Shown: piece by piece, positions 24,095 through 33,858 of the stretch
How positions within the stretch are numbered: the first letter of the stretch is position 1
How the letters are laid out: the number at the start of each line of letters is the position of its first letter
Assembly: GCA_022606135.1 (NCBI GenBank)
Contig: JABYQN010000002.1
Location: forward strand, 2,604,001-2,668,000
Direction of reading: 5' to 3'
From: Fomes fomentarius
Taxonomy: Eukaryota; Basidiomycota; Agaricomycetes; Polyporales; Polyporaceae
DNA length: 64,000 nucleotides
The notes under the pieces: generated by a model
What the model was told of the DNA's origin: nothing
The model's input: the letters and a program-made list of their open reading frames with translations, nothing else
Database searches by the model: none
Translations under genes and position numbers: made by a program

Positions 24095-25659
24095 CTAGAA
24101 GTCATACAGATCGGGTCTTTCCGACGTGAATGCTACCTTCTTCTTGACTTTCGCCTTCTTCACGCTACCATCTGGTTTGTCCCCTGTCGCAATGGGTGCA
24201 GGTGGCACGAGTGTACTCGGAACAATATGATTCTGCTCCAGTTGTATTTGCACTGCAGCAACGGAGGGACCACCGTTTGTCGAGCTGTGGTCGTGATCGT
24301 GGACCACAGTTTCCGTTGGCAGCGTAGTGGTCGAGGGTTTTGTTCGTCGCTCGCCTACGCCTCCTTCGACGTCCAAGTGGAGGGTCTCGAAGATGAGGCG
24401 CTTGCGCATACACTTGAACGCGAGGTTGTTCTCTCCGGAGGACGTCAGACCACGCAATGTCGAGAACTTGTCGCTGGGGGGCAGGAGCGTGTGCGGCGCT
24501 GGCAGAGAATGTATGTGAACCAAACCATGGTGCGACGAGAACAGCGCGGAAAGCGATGGGTTTGCTGTCAGAATCCGGTTAGCTTTACGCATCATGTTGG
24601 CGTTGGCTGGTGGCGGATGGTGGGTACATACCGGTGAACGCAGCCAGCGTGATGGATGCGTCGGTGAGCCAGCTGAGCTTGTGTACCCAGCCTGGACCTC
24701 CGAACGCCTCTTGACACAACTGGGGTGGCAAGCATGCGGCGGCGCATACGCGGGGATGGCGGCGTAGGAGAGCGCGGAGACCGTGTAGGAAATAACATAT
24801 TTCCTAACCCTGTAACTTCAATCTCTACTCCAACCTCGGATGACTGACCGCGCGCGTACCGGTGGTGACAGGTCCCCCCATTCATATGATCCCAGAGCCG
24901 GTATGCATATTCTTGTGGCGATGGGGGACGCGGCGTCCGAATCCACATTGCTCAGAATTTCCGCGATGCGCCTAAGTACTTTCCGGCAAGACGATGGCTC
25001 TTCCGTGGACCCAGCGTCTGGTTTGACGTCGAAGTATCGTCCCTCGGTACGCGCGGAATTGATAGTTGCTTCCGGTATCCGGCTTGTCAAGTCGAACGCG
25101 CGGCAGAAGTCATCCGTGGACCTTGCGAATATGTGTTCTGGTCATTCATCGCAACAGCAGATCGTCATGAGGATAAGTATGGAACATACTGGCTGGGCGA
25201 CTGCACTGTCGTTTGGAATTGCTTCATCTGCTCATAGCGCCATGCAATCCTGATTTTCGTATCATGTTCCGACGCTCGCTCATCCTCCTCGTCCTCCGCG
25301 GTCGCCGATAGCGAAGGGCTGCTGAGCTGCGCGGGCGCGGGCGTGGACGCGGTGCCGGCGGGGGTCCACATGCATTCGGAGAGGAAAGTGTCAGGGTAGG
25401 GATCCACGATGCAGACGCGTTGGCCGGACGCGAGTGCTTGCGCCGCAAAGTATTTGATAACGAGTTCTCCATATGCTGAATGCACGTCTGGCGCGAGTAC
25501 CAGGAGCGAGCATGAGAGAGGGAGACCGCCGCCCAAGATGTCATCGAGAGAAGGAATCCCAGTGGACGTGATTGTGGTCGCGGGCGATCCTGGGCATGGA
25601 CGCGTGCCGGGTGGATGGGGCGGTTGTTTCGATGTTGTCCGTCTTTTGAAGGCCGACAT
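24095..25659 (-). CDS. ELP4: Elongator complex subunit ELP4
   Basis: ELP4 is one of three RecA-fold subunits (Elp4-Elp5-Elp6) of Elongator, which modifies wobble uridine 34 of tRNAs. The protein starts MSAFKRR and has PGTRPCPGSPATTITSTGIP, then SLDDILGGGLPLSCSLLVL (the RecA-like core start), HSAYGELVIKYFAAQALASG, and KIRIAWRYEQMKQFQTTV. Later exons give DDFCRAFDLTSRIP, RVLRRIAEIL-like RKVLRRIAEIL, FLHGLRALLRRHP, and FGGPGWVHKLSWLTDASITL. The last exon carries NLAFKCMRKRLIFETLHLDV and ends KKVAFTSERPDLYDF, a family hallmark. At least five exons use GT-AG introns. An in-frame upstream ATG at 25701 exists, but MSAFKRR is the usual start. It is head to head with IMP1, 184 bp apart. Confidence 0.93.
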
Positions 25660-25843
25660 GAGGACGTTTGTGGCCGTTGAGTGGATGGTCGTCGGGAGCA
25701 AGCCAGGGACTGGAGCGCCAATATTCGCCGTCTCGCGCGCCCGGTGTGGCGGCGCGTGCAGGTTTAAGGTTGCTCACCCACCTCATTGACTATGGCCTTC
25801 GCATGACACTGCCAGCTCTCGACGTACCTTGGGCACTATTAGC

Positions 25844-26546
25844 ATGAACGGAACACGGGCGAGGTTATGGGGGATGTTCCGCCGGACTGTCGCTGACCGT
25901 CGGTTCTGGACCGCAACGTTGCCCTACCGTGTCTTGCAGGTGAGTAGGTATAATCCGTACTGGCTCCCGGTTTCATCTCATGAATTGAAATCTCAGGTGA
26001 CGAACTTCGCGTGCGGACTACATCTATTCACAAATCATGTCGCAACGCTTTCTCATGTGAGTTCTCTGCTCTTGTCAATGTCGTCGGCTGGACTGTCCAT
26101 GCACCAGGTCAACGGGCCCTCCATGGTTCCAACCATGGCGATCACAGGGGAAGTCGTGCTTGAGTTGAAGTGGATCAACGTCCACAATCTGAAACGAGGA
26201 GACTTAGTCACTTACGTCTCACCGCTGGACCCTACTCGCATCGTCTGCAAACGTATCACTGGCATGCCTGGAGACACTGTCTGTGTGGACCCAACTGGAT
26301 CGTATGCGCCCTCAACAGAACATGTTGTCGTTCCAAATAATCACATATGGGTTACCGGAGACAATTTGGCCTGGTCAAGGGATTCTCGGGTTTACGGGCC
26401 TGTACCACTAGGCCTGGTCAGGGGAAGACTCTATGCAAGAGTGCGTTCTATGACTCTATATGTTTCCTTCTGTTCACGACCCTTTCCAGGTGTGGCCACT
26501 GAACCAAATAAAGATCTTCCCCAATACTTTTGATTACATAGATTAA
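25844..26546 (+). CDS. IMP1: Mitochondrial inner membrane protease subunit 1 (S26 family)
   Basis: IMP1 is a catalytic subunit of the inner membrane peptidase that removes sorting signals in the intermembrane space. After a short N-terminal segment the protein has VNGPSMVPTM with the catalytic Ser, then GDLVTYVSPLDPTRIVCKRI with the catalytic Lys, GMPGDTVCVD, and IWVTGDNLAWSRDSRVYGPV, a signature very close to human IMMP1L. It ends RLYARVWPLNQIKIFP. Three introns fit. The first two (57 and 51 nt) are multiples of three without stops, so unspliced reading would add residues ahead of NGPSM. The start at 25844 is the first ATG of the frame. It is divergent from ELP4. Confidence 0.88.
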
Positions 26547-27789
26547 CGCCGCTACTCTCTTTGGAAGCCTGGTGATGAAGTACAGGGAAGTAACGTACGA
26601 TCAAGCAGTCACAATTGAGCTTGGACCTCAGGGTATTTGACGCTACGCATTCGATACTCAATGAGTACTCCTGGATTTGAGACAGGATGCCAGGCGATGA
26701 TTATTCATTCCCTACGAGGCGTAAATACCTTACTTAAGCATGGACCGCACGATCACGCGTGGTGTGACCGATGAGACAGTCGCCAGGATGCGCTGCGCCA
26801 AACTTGGAAGATCTGCTTTACAAAGGTGACTGGCAGCCGTCGGTCACCTTCGTCTCCAGCTGTCCCAGAAGTGCTCGGAGTGGAAGGTCGAGTGGAAGGT
26901 TGGCGTCCCAACGCCACCGGCGGTCGCGTCCTGTAAGTTGCATTGCGGGTTTGGTGAGCTTACTACACGGATTAGTTTGGCTCGTTCATCAGGAACGTGT
27001 TCATGGCCATGTTTGTATGGCTCGAGCTAGCGCCATGAGTGGGACGTCAACCACGCCGCCCTTCACAGTCTCCTACGTTCCAGAGATAGCCTGATACTCT
27101 GATGAATCGTACTATCGAGCAGCAGGTCACACGTATACGGGATGTTCAGATAGGAGCCGTACCCGGAAGGCTAGGGAGTGGCACGGGTAAGGGTACGGGT
27201 GAGGCAATGGGAGACCCACGGTACCCGTACTACCCGTGCCCCGGGTTGTACGCAAGTCACTGCATCCATTAAGAAGTGTGATGTCTACTGCTTCTCTTGT
27301 GATTGATGATTGTGGTGCTCGGGGGCCGCATAGCTCACAAGAATACATCCTTTCGATGGTTCGTACGAGACAATATGCCCGGAATAGTTGTGACATAGCC
27401 TGTCACGCGGGATACCCGTACCTGCACTCGTGCCCGCCGGTCACCCGTACCCGTCGCCGCGGGTATGGGTACGGGTCACCCTCTGAGTGCGGTGGGCCGA
27501 CCCGTACCACCTACAGAAGGCCTTCAGGATGGCTGCAGAGAGTTCACTACAGTAACTTAGGCAACAAGTTTACCGAAGAGGCGGCGACCTCACATCAACG
27601 AAGGTATCTTCGGTTTATGGTAGATCCCCAGCGAGCGCAGTAGGACTTTGACACCTGCATAATACGACGCATGGCACTGGGTCTTCATGAGAGCTGATAC
27701 GTTCTTCCTTGCTTGCGGACGTAAAACATCATACTATCAAACGGGTGGAAGAGACGAAGGGACTGTATACAGGGTGACGGCGCAGAATG
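26547..27789. other. Gap between convergent IMP1 and TTC1-like genes, containing GGGTAC repeats
   Basis: About 1.24 kb between two gene ends. The right half holds the inverted GGGTAC-type repeat cluster annotated separately. A plus-strand frame at 26771-27094 has no recognisable domain. Alternative splicing of this stretch gives a short hydrophobic ending, but I could not build a convincing gene. Confidence 0.4.
27181..27508. repeat. Imperfect inverted-repeat cluster built on ACCCGTACCC / GGGTACGGGT
   Basis: The motif GGGTACGGGT or its complement occurs many times. A left hairpin has GCACGGGTAAGGGTACGGGT (from about 27182) facing ACCCGTACTACCCGTGCC (about 27225-27243). After about 150 bp a second pair follows: GGTCACCCGTACCC (27439-27452) faces GGGTACGGGTCACC (27467-27480). 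Further single copies lie at 27411-27424 and 27497-27508. The layout could be a small non-autonomous element or a foldback repeat. I saw no transposase, and target-site duplications cannot be judged. Confidence 0.55.
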
Positions 27790-28926
27790 CTATTGAGGGT
27801 TCTGGACGAAATTCATCGAGTATCCGCCTTGGCCGTTGGGTACGAACTGGAAATTGTCCGTTGATAACCCAAAGTTCCCTGCCCACATTGCGTCTATGAG
27901 CTATGCGTGCGAGCAATATCAGAATGAAAAACCTCACCCAGAACACTATTACCAATGCCTTTAAGTTTGTCAAGCATCTCAGCAGTCTCGCGTTTCTGAG
28001 CCGTTTCCACTCGCGGTGCCAAAGCTGCCAGTGACCGCCTCGTGCTGACGATGTCTGGCGATCCAGACGGAAGCAATCCGAGTAATGTCTTGTGATCTAT
28101 TATCGTGCGCTCTTATGACAGGCTATCAACAAGGGATAGTCGGACAAACTGACCTTCCTGCGCGCTAGACAACGAAGACCAGGAGTTGATCTGCTCGTTG
28201 GCCGTCGCTCGCCTTTGTAACGCCTTGATGTACTTCGGATCATCCTTCAAAGCTTCACAGGATGCAATGAGCAACTGGAAGGCGATACAATCTACTAGAG
28301 CACAGGCTTTCGAGGAGACCAACCTTCGGTGCAAGCAGTCACCACCTCCTTGTGTTCACCCTAAGAATACACGCCATATGAGGCGGCGGATTCACATAGC
28401 CAATGACCCCTACCAATTTGAGATAGCACGCCCCGATGTTCGCATGTAGGATCGCTCTCGCTTTGGCGCACTCAATATCGAGATCAGTGGGTGGGGCCTG
28501 CTCTTCGGGCAGTACGTCCTGAGCAGATGTCTCTTCGCTTGTTTCGTTGTCTGGAGGTGATTCTTCCGCTGTGTCGTCATCTGGGTCACCGTTCCTATTC
28601 TTCGATGGGGATAGCTGTGGCTGTGGTCGCTTTGGTAGATGTCCAAGGGCGGATCGATATGCAACAAGCGCTTCGCTCCATCGTTTGACACGAAAGTGAT
28701 CATTACCCTCCTGCTTCAGTTCATTTGAATTTGTCAGGCATGTCTATGGCCAGAGATGTAAGTGCGATGACTGCGATGAGGAATTGAGACAGGGAAGCTT
28801 CAGACGCACTCGGAGAATAAGTGGGTCGTACGAACCGCCTGAAGTATCAACGGGTATTCGAGGCGAATCCGGACGTTCAGCACTCGCATCATCGGTCCTG
28901 GTGGTCGCCGTTAATTTGCTCGTCAT
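27790..28926 (-). CDS. TTC1: TPR-domain co-chaperone-like protein related to TTC1
   Basis: TTC1 proteins carry three TPR motifs and bind Hsp70/Hsp90 or Ras-type partners. The first TPR reads LKQEGNDHFRVKRWSEALVA, followed by an acidic insert (PEEQAPPTD). The second reads CAKARAILHANIGACYLKL, and the third is around ALKDDPKYIKALQRRATANE. The protein continues LPSGSPDIVSTRRSLAALAP, MLDKLKGIGNSVLG and FGLSTDNFQFVPNGQGGYSM. This last element is the C-terminal signature of TTC1. Several short introns are needed; the one joining VLG to NFGLST is clear. The exon joins around 28710-28790 and 28110-28340 are less certain. It is divergent from the first dehydrogenase gene. Confidence 0.82.
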
Positions 28927-29423
28927 GGAGAAGAAGTGAGGTTATGCCAAGCTGTCGACACCAAGAAAGACACTACTGATATGGGTTTCTTCTCACGTGT
29001 GCGTACGTATTGGATAAGCGCCTTGCTGTTCATTTTTCTGGCTGGCACTGTCGTGCGTCGATGCTTCAGTTCTACGGCTGATATAAGGACTATGACCCAT
29101 CAGCGCATTTGCGTAAAAAGCTGACAAAACTGGGAGACTTCGTCGGAGACTGGGTGGGTCGTTCGGGCTCCGATGGACGACTAACACTCGCGTCTGTGCG
29201 GCATTCGTGCGGTTACCGGCGGCGTTGGTCGTCTGGTGCGGAAGGAGTCGACACGGACTGCGAGTAGTGAAGCGCAGCATAGTCGCGTCTCTCACATGCC
29301 ATAGATCTCGAGCATGACGTCTTCCCATCCTGGCGGCCTTATAAATACTGTATGTCGTTATCTTTCAAGTTCTCCGCCCGTCAATCCTCTCTCGCCGCAC
29401 AGCACCCGATCCACCCCAACACA
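28927..29423. promoter_or_regulatory. Intergenic region between TTC1-like gene and the first SDR gene
   Basis: About 500 bp between divergent starts. The right end holds a clear TATA box annotated separately. No other element was identified. Confidence 0.45.
29340..29346 (+). promoter_or_regulatory. TATA box of the first SDR gene
   Basis: TATAAAT lies 84 bp before the start codon at 29424. The paralogous gene at 32560 has the same heptamer 79 bp before its start. Confidence 0.6.
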
Positions 29424-30500
29424 ATGACTGGAATCAAAGAAGCCAAGTGCGTCCTCGTCGTTGGTGCTACCGCCGGTATTGGTCGCGCTCTTGCCCTCGC
29501 CATCCACGATCTCGACTCTAAGCCCACTGTGATTGTCGCGGGACGCCGCCAAGAGCGCCTCGACGAGCTCGCGAGGGCGAGCGACAGGATCAAGACAGCT
29601 CGTGTTGACATCAACACCACGTACGATAAACTGAAGACGTTTGTCGAGGAGGTGCTTTCCAAGCATCCCCAGGTGCGTGCACCGCGCATATAGCGAGTGT
29701 TCCATCATCTTACATACTTCGATGATAGATCGATGCCATCGTACTATCCTCTGGCGTACAGCATCCACTTGACTTCACAAAGCCCGAAACGATCGATGTG
29801 AACAGTAAGGAATCGAGTTCCGTCTATGATCGTTCTAGATTCACCCATCGTATGTTTCCAGAGATTGACGACGAATACAACACGAACTATGTTGCGATTA
29901 TCAAGCTCATCATCCTCTTCCTTCCTCACTTCCTCAAGCTCAGCGTGAGTAAGATTTACGCCATCCCACAATCCGCTTCAAACTGACACGATCGGCTAGG
30001 CTGAGGGTCGCCCGTCCTTCATCGTAACTATCACTTCGGCCCTCGCTATTACCCCCAAACCTGAGGTCCCCGACTACTGTGCCACCAAGGCTGGTTTGCA
30101 CAGTCTCACCCTCTCCCTGCGTTCGCAGCTCGAGAAGACTAAGATCAATGTCGTTGAACTCTTGCCTCCGTAAGTGAAACATCTCGTCTGACGTCCTATA
30201 TCTGCATGACTTGTTTATATCTCTAGCTTGGTCGAATCCGAACTTCATGACCGTATGTAGCCTTTTTGATTGTCTCCTGACGTGCATCTGATCATGTGAT
30301 CGTCGACATCAGACCAAGGAACGACACCGCAACTGTCGAAGTTCTGGATGCCGCTTGAAGAATACACCAGACTTACCGTAGAAGGTCTTGTCAGCGGGAA
30401 GCCAGAGATACCACTAGGATTTTCGATAGGGGCCTTTGCAAAATACGAGGCAGGGAAGCGCGAGGCTTTGGAAGGAGGCTGGAAGCTACCAGGGAACTGA
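29424..30500 (+). CDS. Short-chain dehydrogenase/reductase, first copy of a tandem pair
   Basis: This is an NAD(P)-dependent oxidoreductase of the SDR superfamily; the substrate is unknown. The nucleotide-binding motif is GATAGIGRALALAI, followed by VIVAGRRQERLDEL; the Arg pair after the second strand suggests NADP preference. ILSSG-like VLSSGVQHPLDF is the NNAG-equivalent region. The active site has the Ser in ITSALAI and the pair in YCATKAGLHS (YxxxK). Introns fall after SKHPQ, DVN, LKLS, LLPP and ELHD. The protein ends YEAGKREALEGGWKLPGN, with no membrane span or signal peptide. A near-identical gene lies 2.1 kb downstream on the same strand. The family resembles fungal DltE-like SDRs, but that is a loose comparison. 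Confidence 0.88.
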
Positions 30501-32559
30501 TGGTCGATAGACTGGTACAAAGAGCAACCTGGTTTGTGTTGTGTGTGAAATCGTAGACTCAGAACGTGGCAATCACGGCATGGTGCGAAATAGAATTACG
30601 GGGGATACGAAGCATGCATAAACGCCCCGTATCTAACGATCGCTACTAACCATCATACCAGTCTGCAGGCAGTCTCGGAGATCATGTTGGCAAACCAGTA
30701 CTATGTAGTCCTTTCACTGAATACTGATACCGCGTCCTACCTCTGAGGGTGATGAGTTCTCGGAAGAGCCTCCAGAATAGCATTCAGAATGCTGTGTTAC
30801 ACAAAAAAGAACGCTGTGCCCATCAAATGGTTACATTCTAGTATAACAATCAATATGTGAACGGACTCGCGGGAGGCCAATTTGACTGCATAGCCACTCG
30901 CTAACTCTCTTTGTTTCGCGGATCTGTCTGAGTGCAACTTCAAATCACTTGAATTTGATATATATGCCGCAAGCCCGAGATCATCCATCATGTATCGATA
31001 TTGCAGGTGAGGGCGAGAGCGTATGCAAGTTCTCTTGCCGTATACTGGAAGCTGACTTCTCGGCGACTTCAGCGCGCGTCCAAGATTTGTTATGACTAAC
31101 TCGAGATCCGAGGATGGGTGTCTCGAATTCCAAGCGTCGGCTCTTTCACGATAGAGTGGCGAGCACCGCTGCCGCCCGCGCGATGGAGCGACATAGTTAA
31201 CGCCTTGCGAATGAAAGGACTGACTCAACTTCCGGTACTGTGAGGCAGACGTAACAAAAGGCTTGCCCAGGCCCTAGTCATCGTGCCCAACTTAGTACTA
31301 CCGGGATGGTGACCATACTCACTAAAACCCCTCCCTCTAGCACTAGCTTCTATCTATAGTCACACCGATCCCTGGCGCTCAGATACACGCAGGATACACG
31401 TTAGAGCGACACTGTACTAATCAGATGTTCGGGGTGGAATGTGTCCATTCGATTTCGATTGTAAACTTTGGGCGCTCCCGGCGGTACGCGCGACTTTGTA
31501 CGTATCATGCGCCGCAACCGGTTCTGCGTCCGTATTGCGAGAAGCTGCGCGACTTTAGGAGAACTCCATTCGAGCGTTACTCATGCTTTACGGTATGACT
31601 CGAGAGCCATTGAGGACACCCAAAACACAAAACAACAATAACAAGGCCTTCAACACTCCCAGCGAATTTGGTAGGATGGTCGTTGCTAGTACACAGGGCT
31701 CTCGAATTGTCGAGAACGTAATGCAGAGGTAAGTAAGTATATGGGAAGTCTTGGTATTCATCGGACCTTCTTGGCGAAGTGCACACTGACAAGGTAGAAT
31801 GGTAATACTGCTGGTTCCGAAGCCTCTGGAACTTAGGTACCCCGCGCCCTGTGAATCACGCTCAACACAGGCGCGCCTATAGAAACAGAGCGAGAACATG
31901 ACGCGATGGCTGATTCACGTCGCGGGAAACCCTGCCTGCAGCGCGAGGATAGAGTCACGGCCGCCATGAGCGACGCGGCCCGCCCAGGCGTCCGTCATCA
32001 GGGTCCGTTTATCGACAGCCTTCAAGTTCCTGTGGCTGAAGGGGAATGAGGGGCAATGTGAAGTCCCGTGTGACGCGTGACGGGTAGATGGTCTCTTGGG
32101 GCCACTGTCATTCGGCTCTGCCTCTCAAGTCAAGCTTCAGTTCGTGATGGTGGGCCAAGTATGGCTATAGGCTGCTACTCGTGGCGTGAGGCCATTGCCT
32201 ACAAGTTGGTACAGGCTGACACACCAGCCGGGTCATCCGACTAGATTAGGGTCGTTCGATGTTGTTCAGAGGTTACGGATGACGGTAGACACTCGCTTCC
32301 GCGCGGATTCAGTGCGCGCACTGCCGTCATCGTTCCTAGCTTCTGTCCAAGTAAGTTATGGTTCATATAGTAGCTGACAGAGCGGGGATCCATACTTCTC
32401 ACTAAGTACCTGTCTTCCCTCACGCGCCCTATGTATCGCCTACCATCTTAGATCCGCCATTCCAACCTCCATCGCGAGTATATAAATCCCGTACGTGCTT
32501 GAGCTATCCTTCGCTATCTTATCCTTTCTCACCGCTCGCTGCCCCACCGCCACAACACC
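30501..32559. other. Spacer between the tandem SDR genes
   Basis: About 2.1 kb without a supported gene. A minus-strand frame (30797-31228, 143 codons) has no recognisable domain. The middle is AT-richer than flanking genes. The last 80 bp carry the TATA box of the second copy. Confidence 0.4.
32481..32487 (+). promoter_or_regulatory. TATA box of the second SDR gene
   Basis: TATAAAT lies 79 bp before the start codon at 32560, at nearly the same distance as in the first copy. Confidence 0.6.
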
Positions 32560-33645
32560 ATGATTGGTATCAAGGATGCTAAATGTGTCCTGGTCATCGG
32601 TGCCACCGCTGGCCTGGGTCGTGCTCTTGCCCTCGCTATTCACGACCTCGAGTCCAAGCCGACCGTCATAGTCGCGGGACGTCGCCAGGAGCGTCTCGAC
32701 GAGCTCGCAAAGCAAAGTAACAGGATCAAGACGGCTCGTGTCGACATCACAAAGTCCTACCATCAGTTGAAGGGGTTTGTTGACGACGTCGTCTCCAAAT
32801 ATCCCCAGGTCTGTGTGCCCGCGTATCGCTCAACACGCACGGTCTGATATGCTCTCTCGTCTCAGCTCGATGGCATCATACTCTCCTCTGGCATACAGCA
32901 CGAATTTGACTTTACCAAGCCCGAAACGATTGACTACACTAGTAAAGATCTCAACTCCCTATCCAAAGTGTCTTACATTCGCTCATCACGTATATCCAGA
33001 GATGGAGGACGAATACAATACGAACTATGTCGCAATCACAAGGCTCATCGTCCTCTTTCTTCCCCACTTCCTGAAGCTCAGCGTGAGTGAGATACAAGCT
33101 AACCCACGTGCCGCCCCAAATTGACACACAGTTGACTAGGCCGAAGGTCGCCCGTCCTTCATCGTCACCATTACTTCAGGTCTTGCTATCGTTCCCAAGC
33201 CTGAAGTCCCCGACTACTGTGCCACCAAGGCCGCGATACACAGCTTCACCCTCTCGCTGCGAGCGCAGCTCGAGAAGACGAGGATCAATGTCTTCGAACT
33301 CATGCCTCCGTGAGTGGGCTTTCCCAGACCTCATATGCATGCTGGACTTGGACTGAATCATTCATCCATATCTTCAGCTTGGTGGAATCGGAACTTCACG
33401 ACCGTACGTTTCCTTCATAATTAGTTCTGAACATGCGACTGACGACTCCATTGGAAACAGACCAAGGAACCACTCTCACTCGTGTGTCGAAGATATGGAT
33501 GCCGCTCAATGAATGGACCAAGTTGACCATGGAAGGCCTCATAGATGGGAAAGCAGAGATCCCAGTTGGTTTCTCGGTCCCGGCCTACGACAAGTACGAA
33601 GCAGGAAAGCAAAAGAGTCTGGTTGGGGGTTGGAAAGGCCCCTAA
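32560..33645 (+). CDS. Short-chain dehydrogenase/reductase, second copy of a tandem pair
   Basis: This is a paralogue of the gene at 29424-30500 with the same exon layout and most residues identical by eye. It keeps GATAGLGRALALAI, AGRRQERLDELAKQ, the catalytic Ser region ITSGLAIVPKPEVPDYC and YCATKAAIHS (YxxxK), so it should be active. Differences cluster in the middle (GIILSSGIQHEFDF) and the C-terminal third (RVSKIWMPLNEWTKLTMEGL), where substrate-binding loops lie in SDRs. It ends KSLVGGWKGP. The intron before MEDEYNTNY and those after LKLS and MPP sit at the same positions as in copy one, so duplication took place with introns. The substrate is unknown. Confidence 0.88.
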
Positions 33646-33858
33646 TCTAAGGGCCGGATTGTCGACTATTACTTGATATGTGCGAGCGATGAGTGTGTTT
33701 CGCGGTTACAAGAGTCGAAACTTAGAGAGACATGGAGGATTACGTCGCAGGGTACATGTATATAGAGCATAGCAAGATAGACGAACCACGAAACATGTGC
33801 CGACGCGTCACAGCAAGATGACCAAGAGAGAGCGAAACAGCACAAGGAAGAATGGCCC

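Noticed and set aside
26771..27094. Plus-strand frame of 107 codons after IMP1, and an alternative spliced reading with a hydrophobic end
   Set aside because: No splice combination gave a convincing start, frame and family match.
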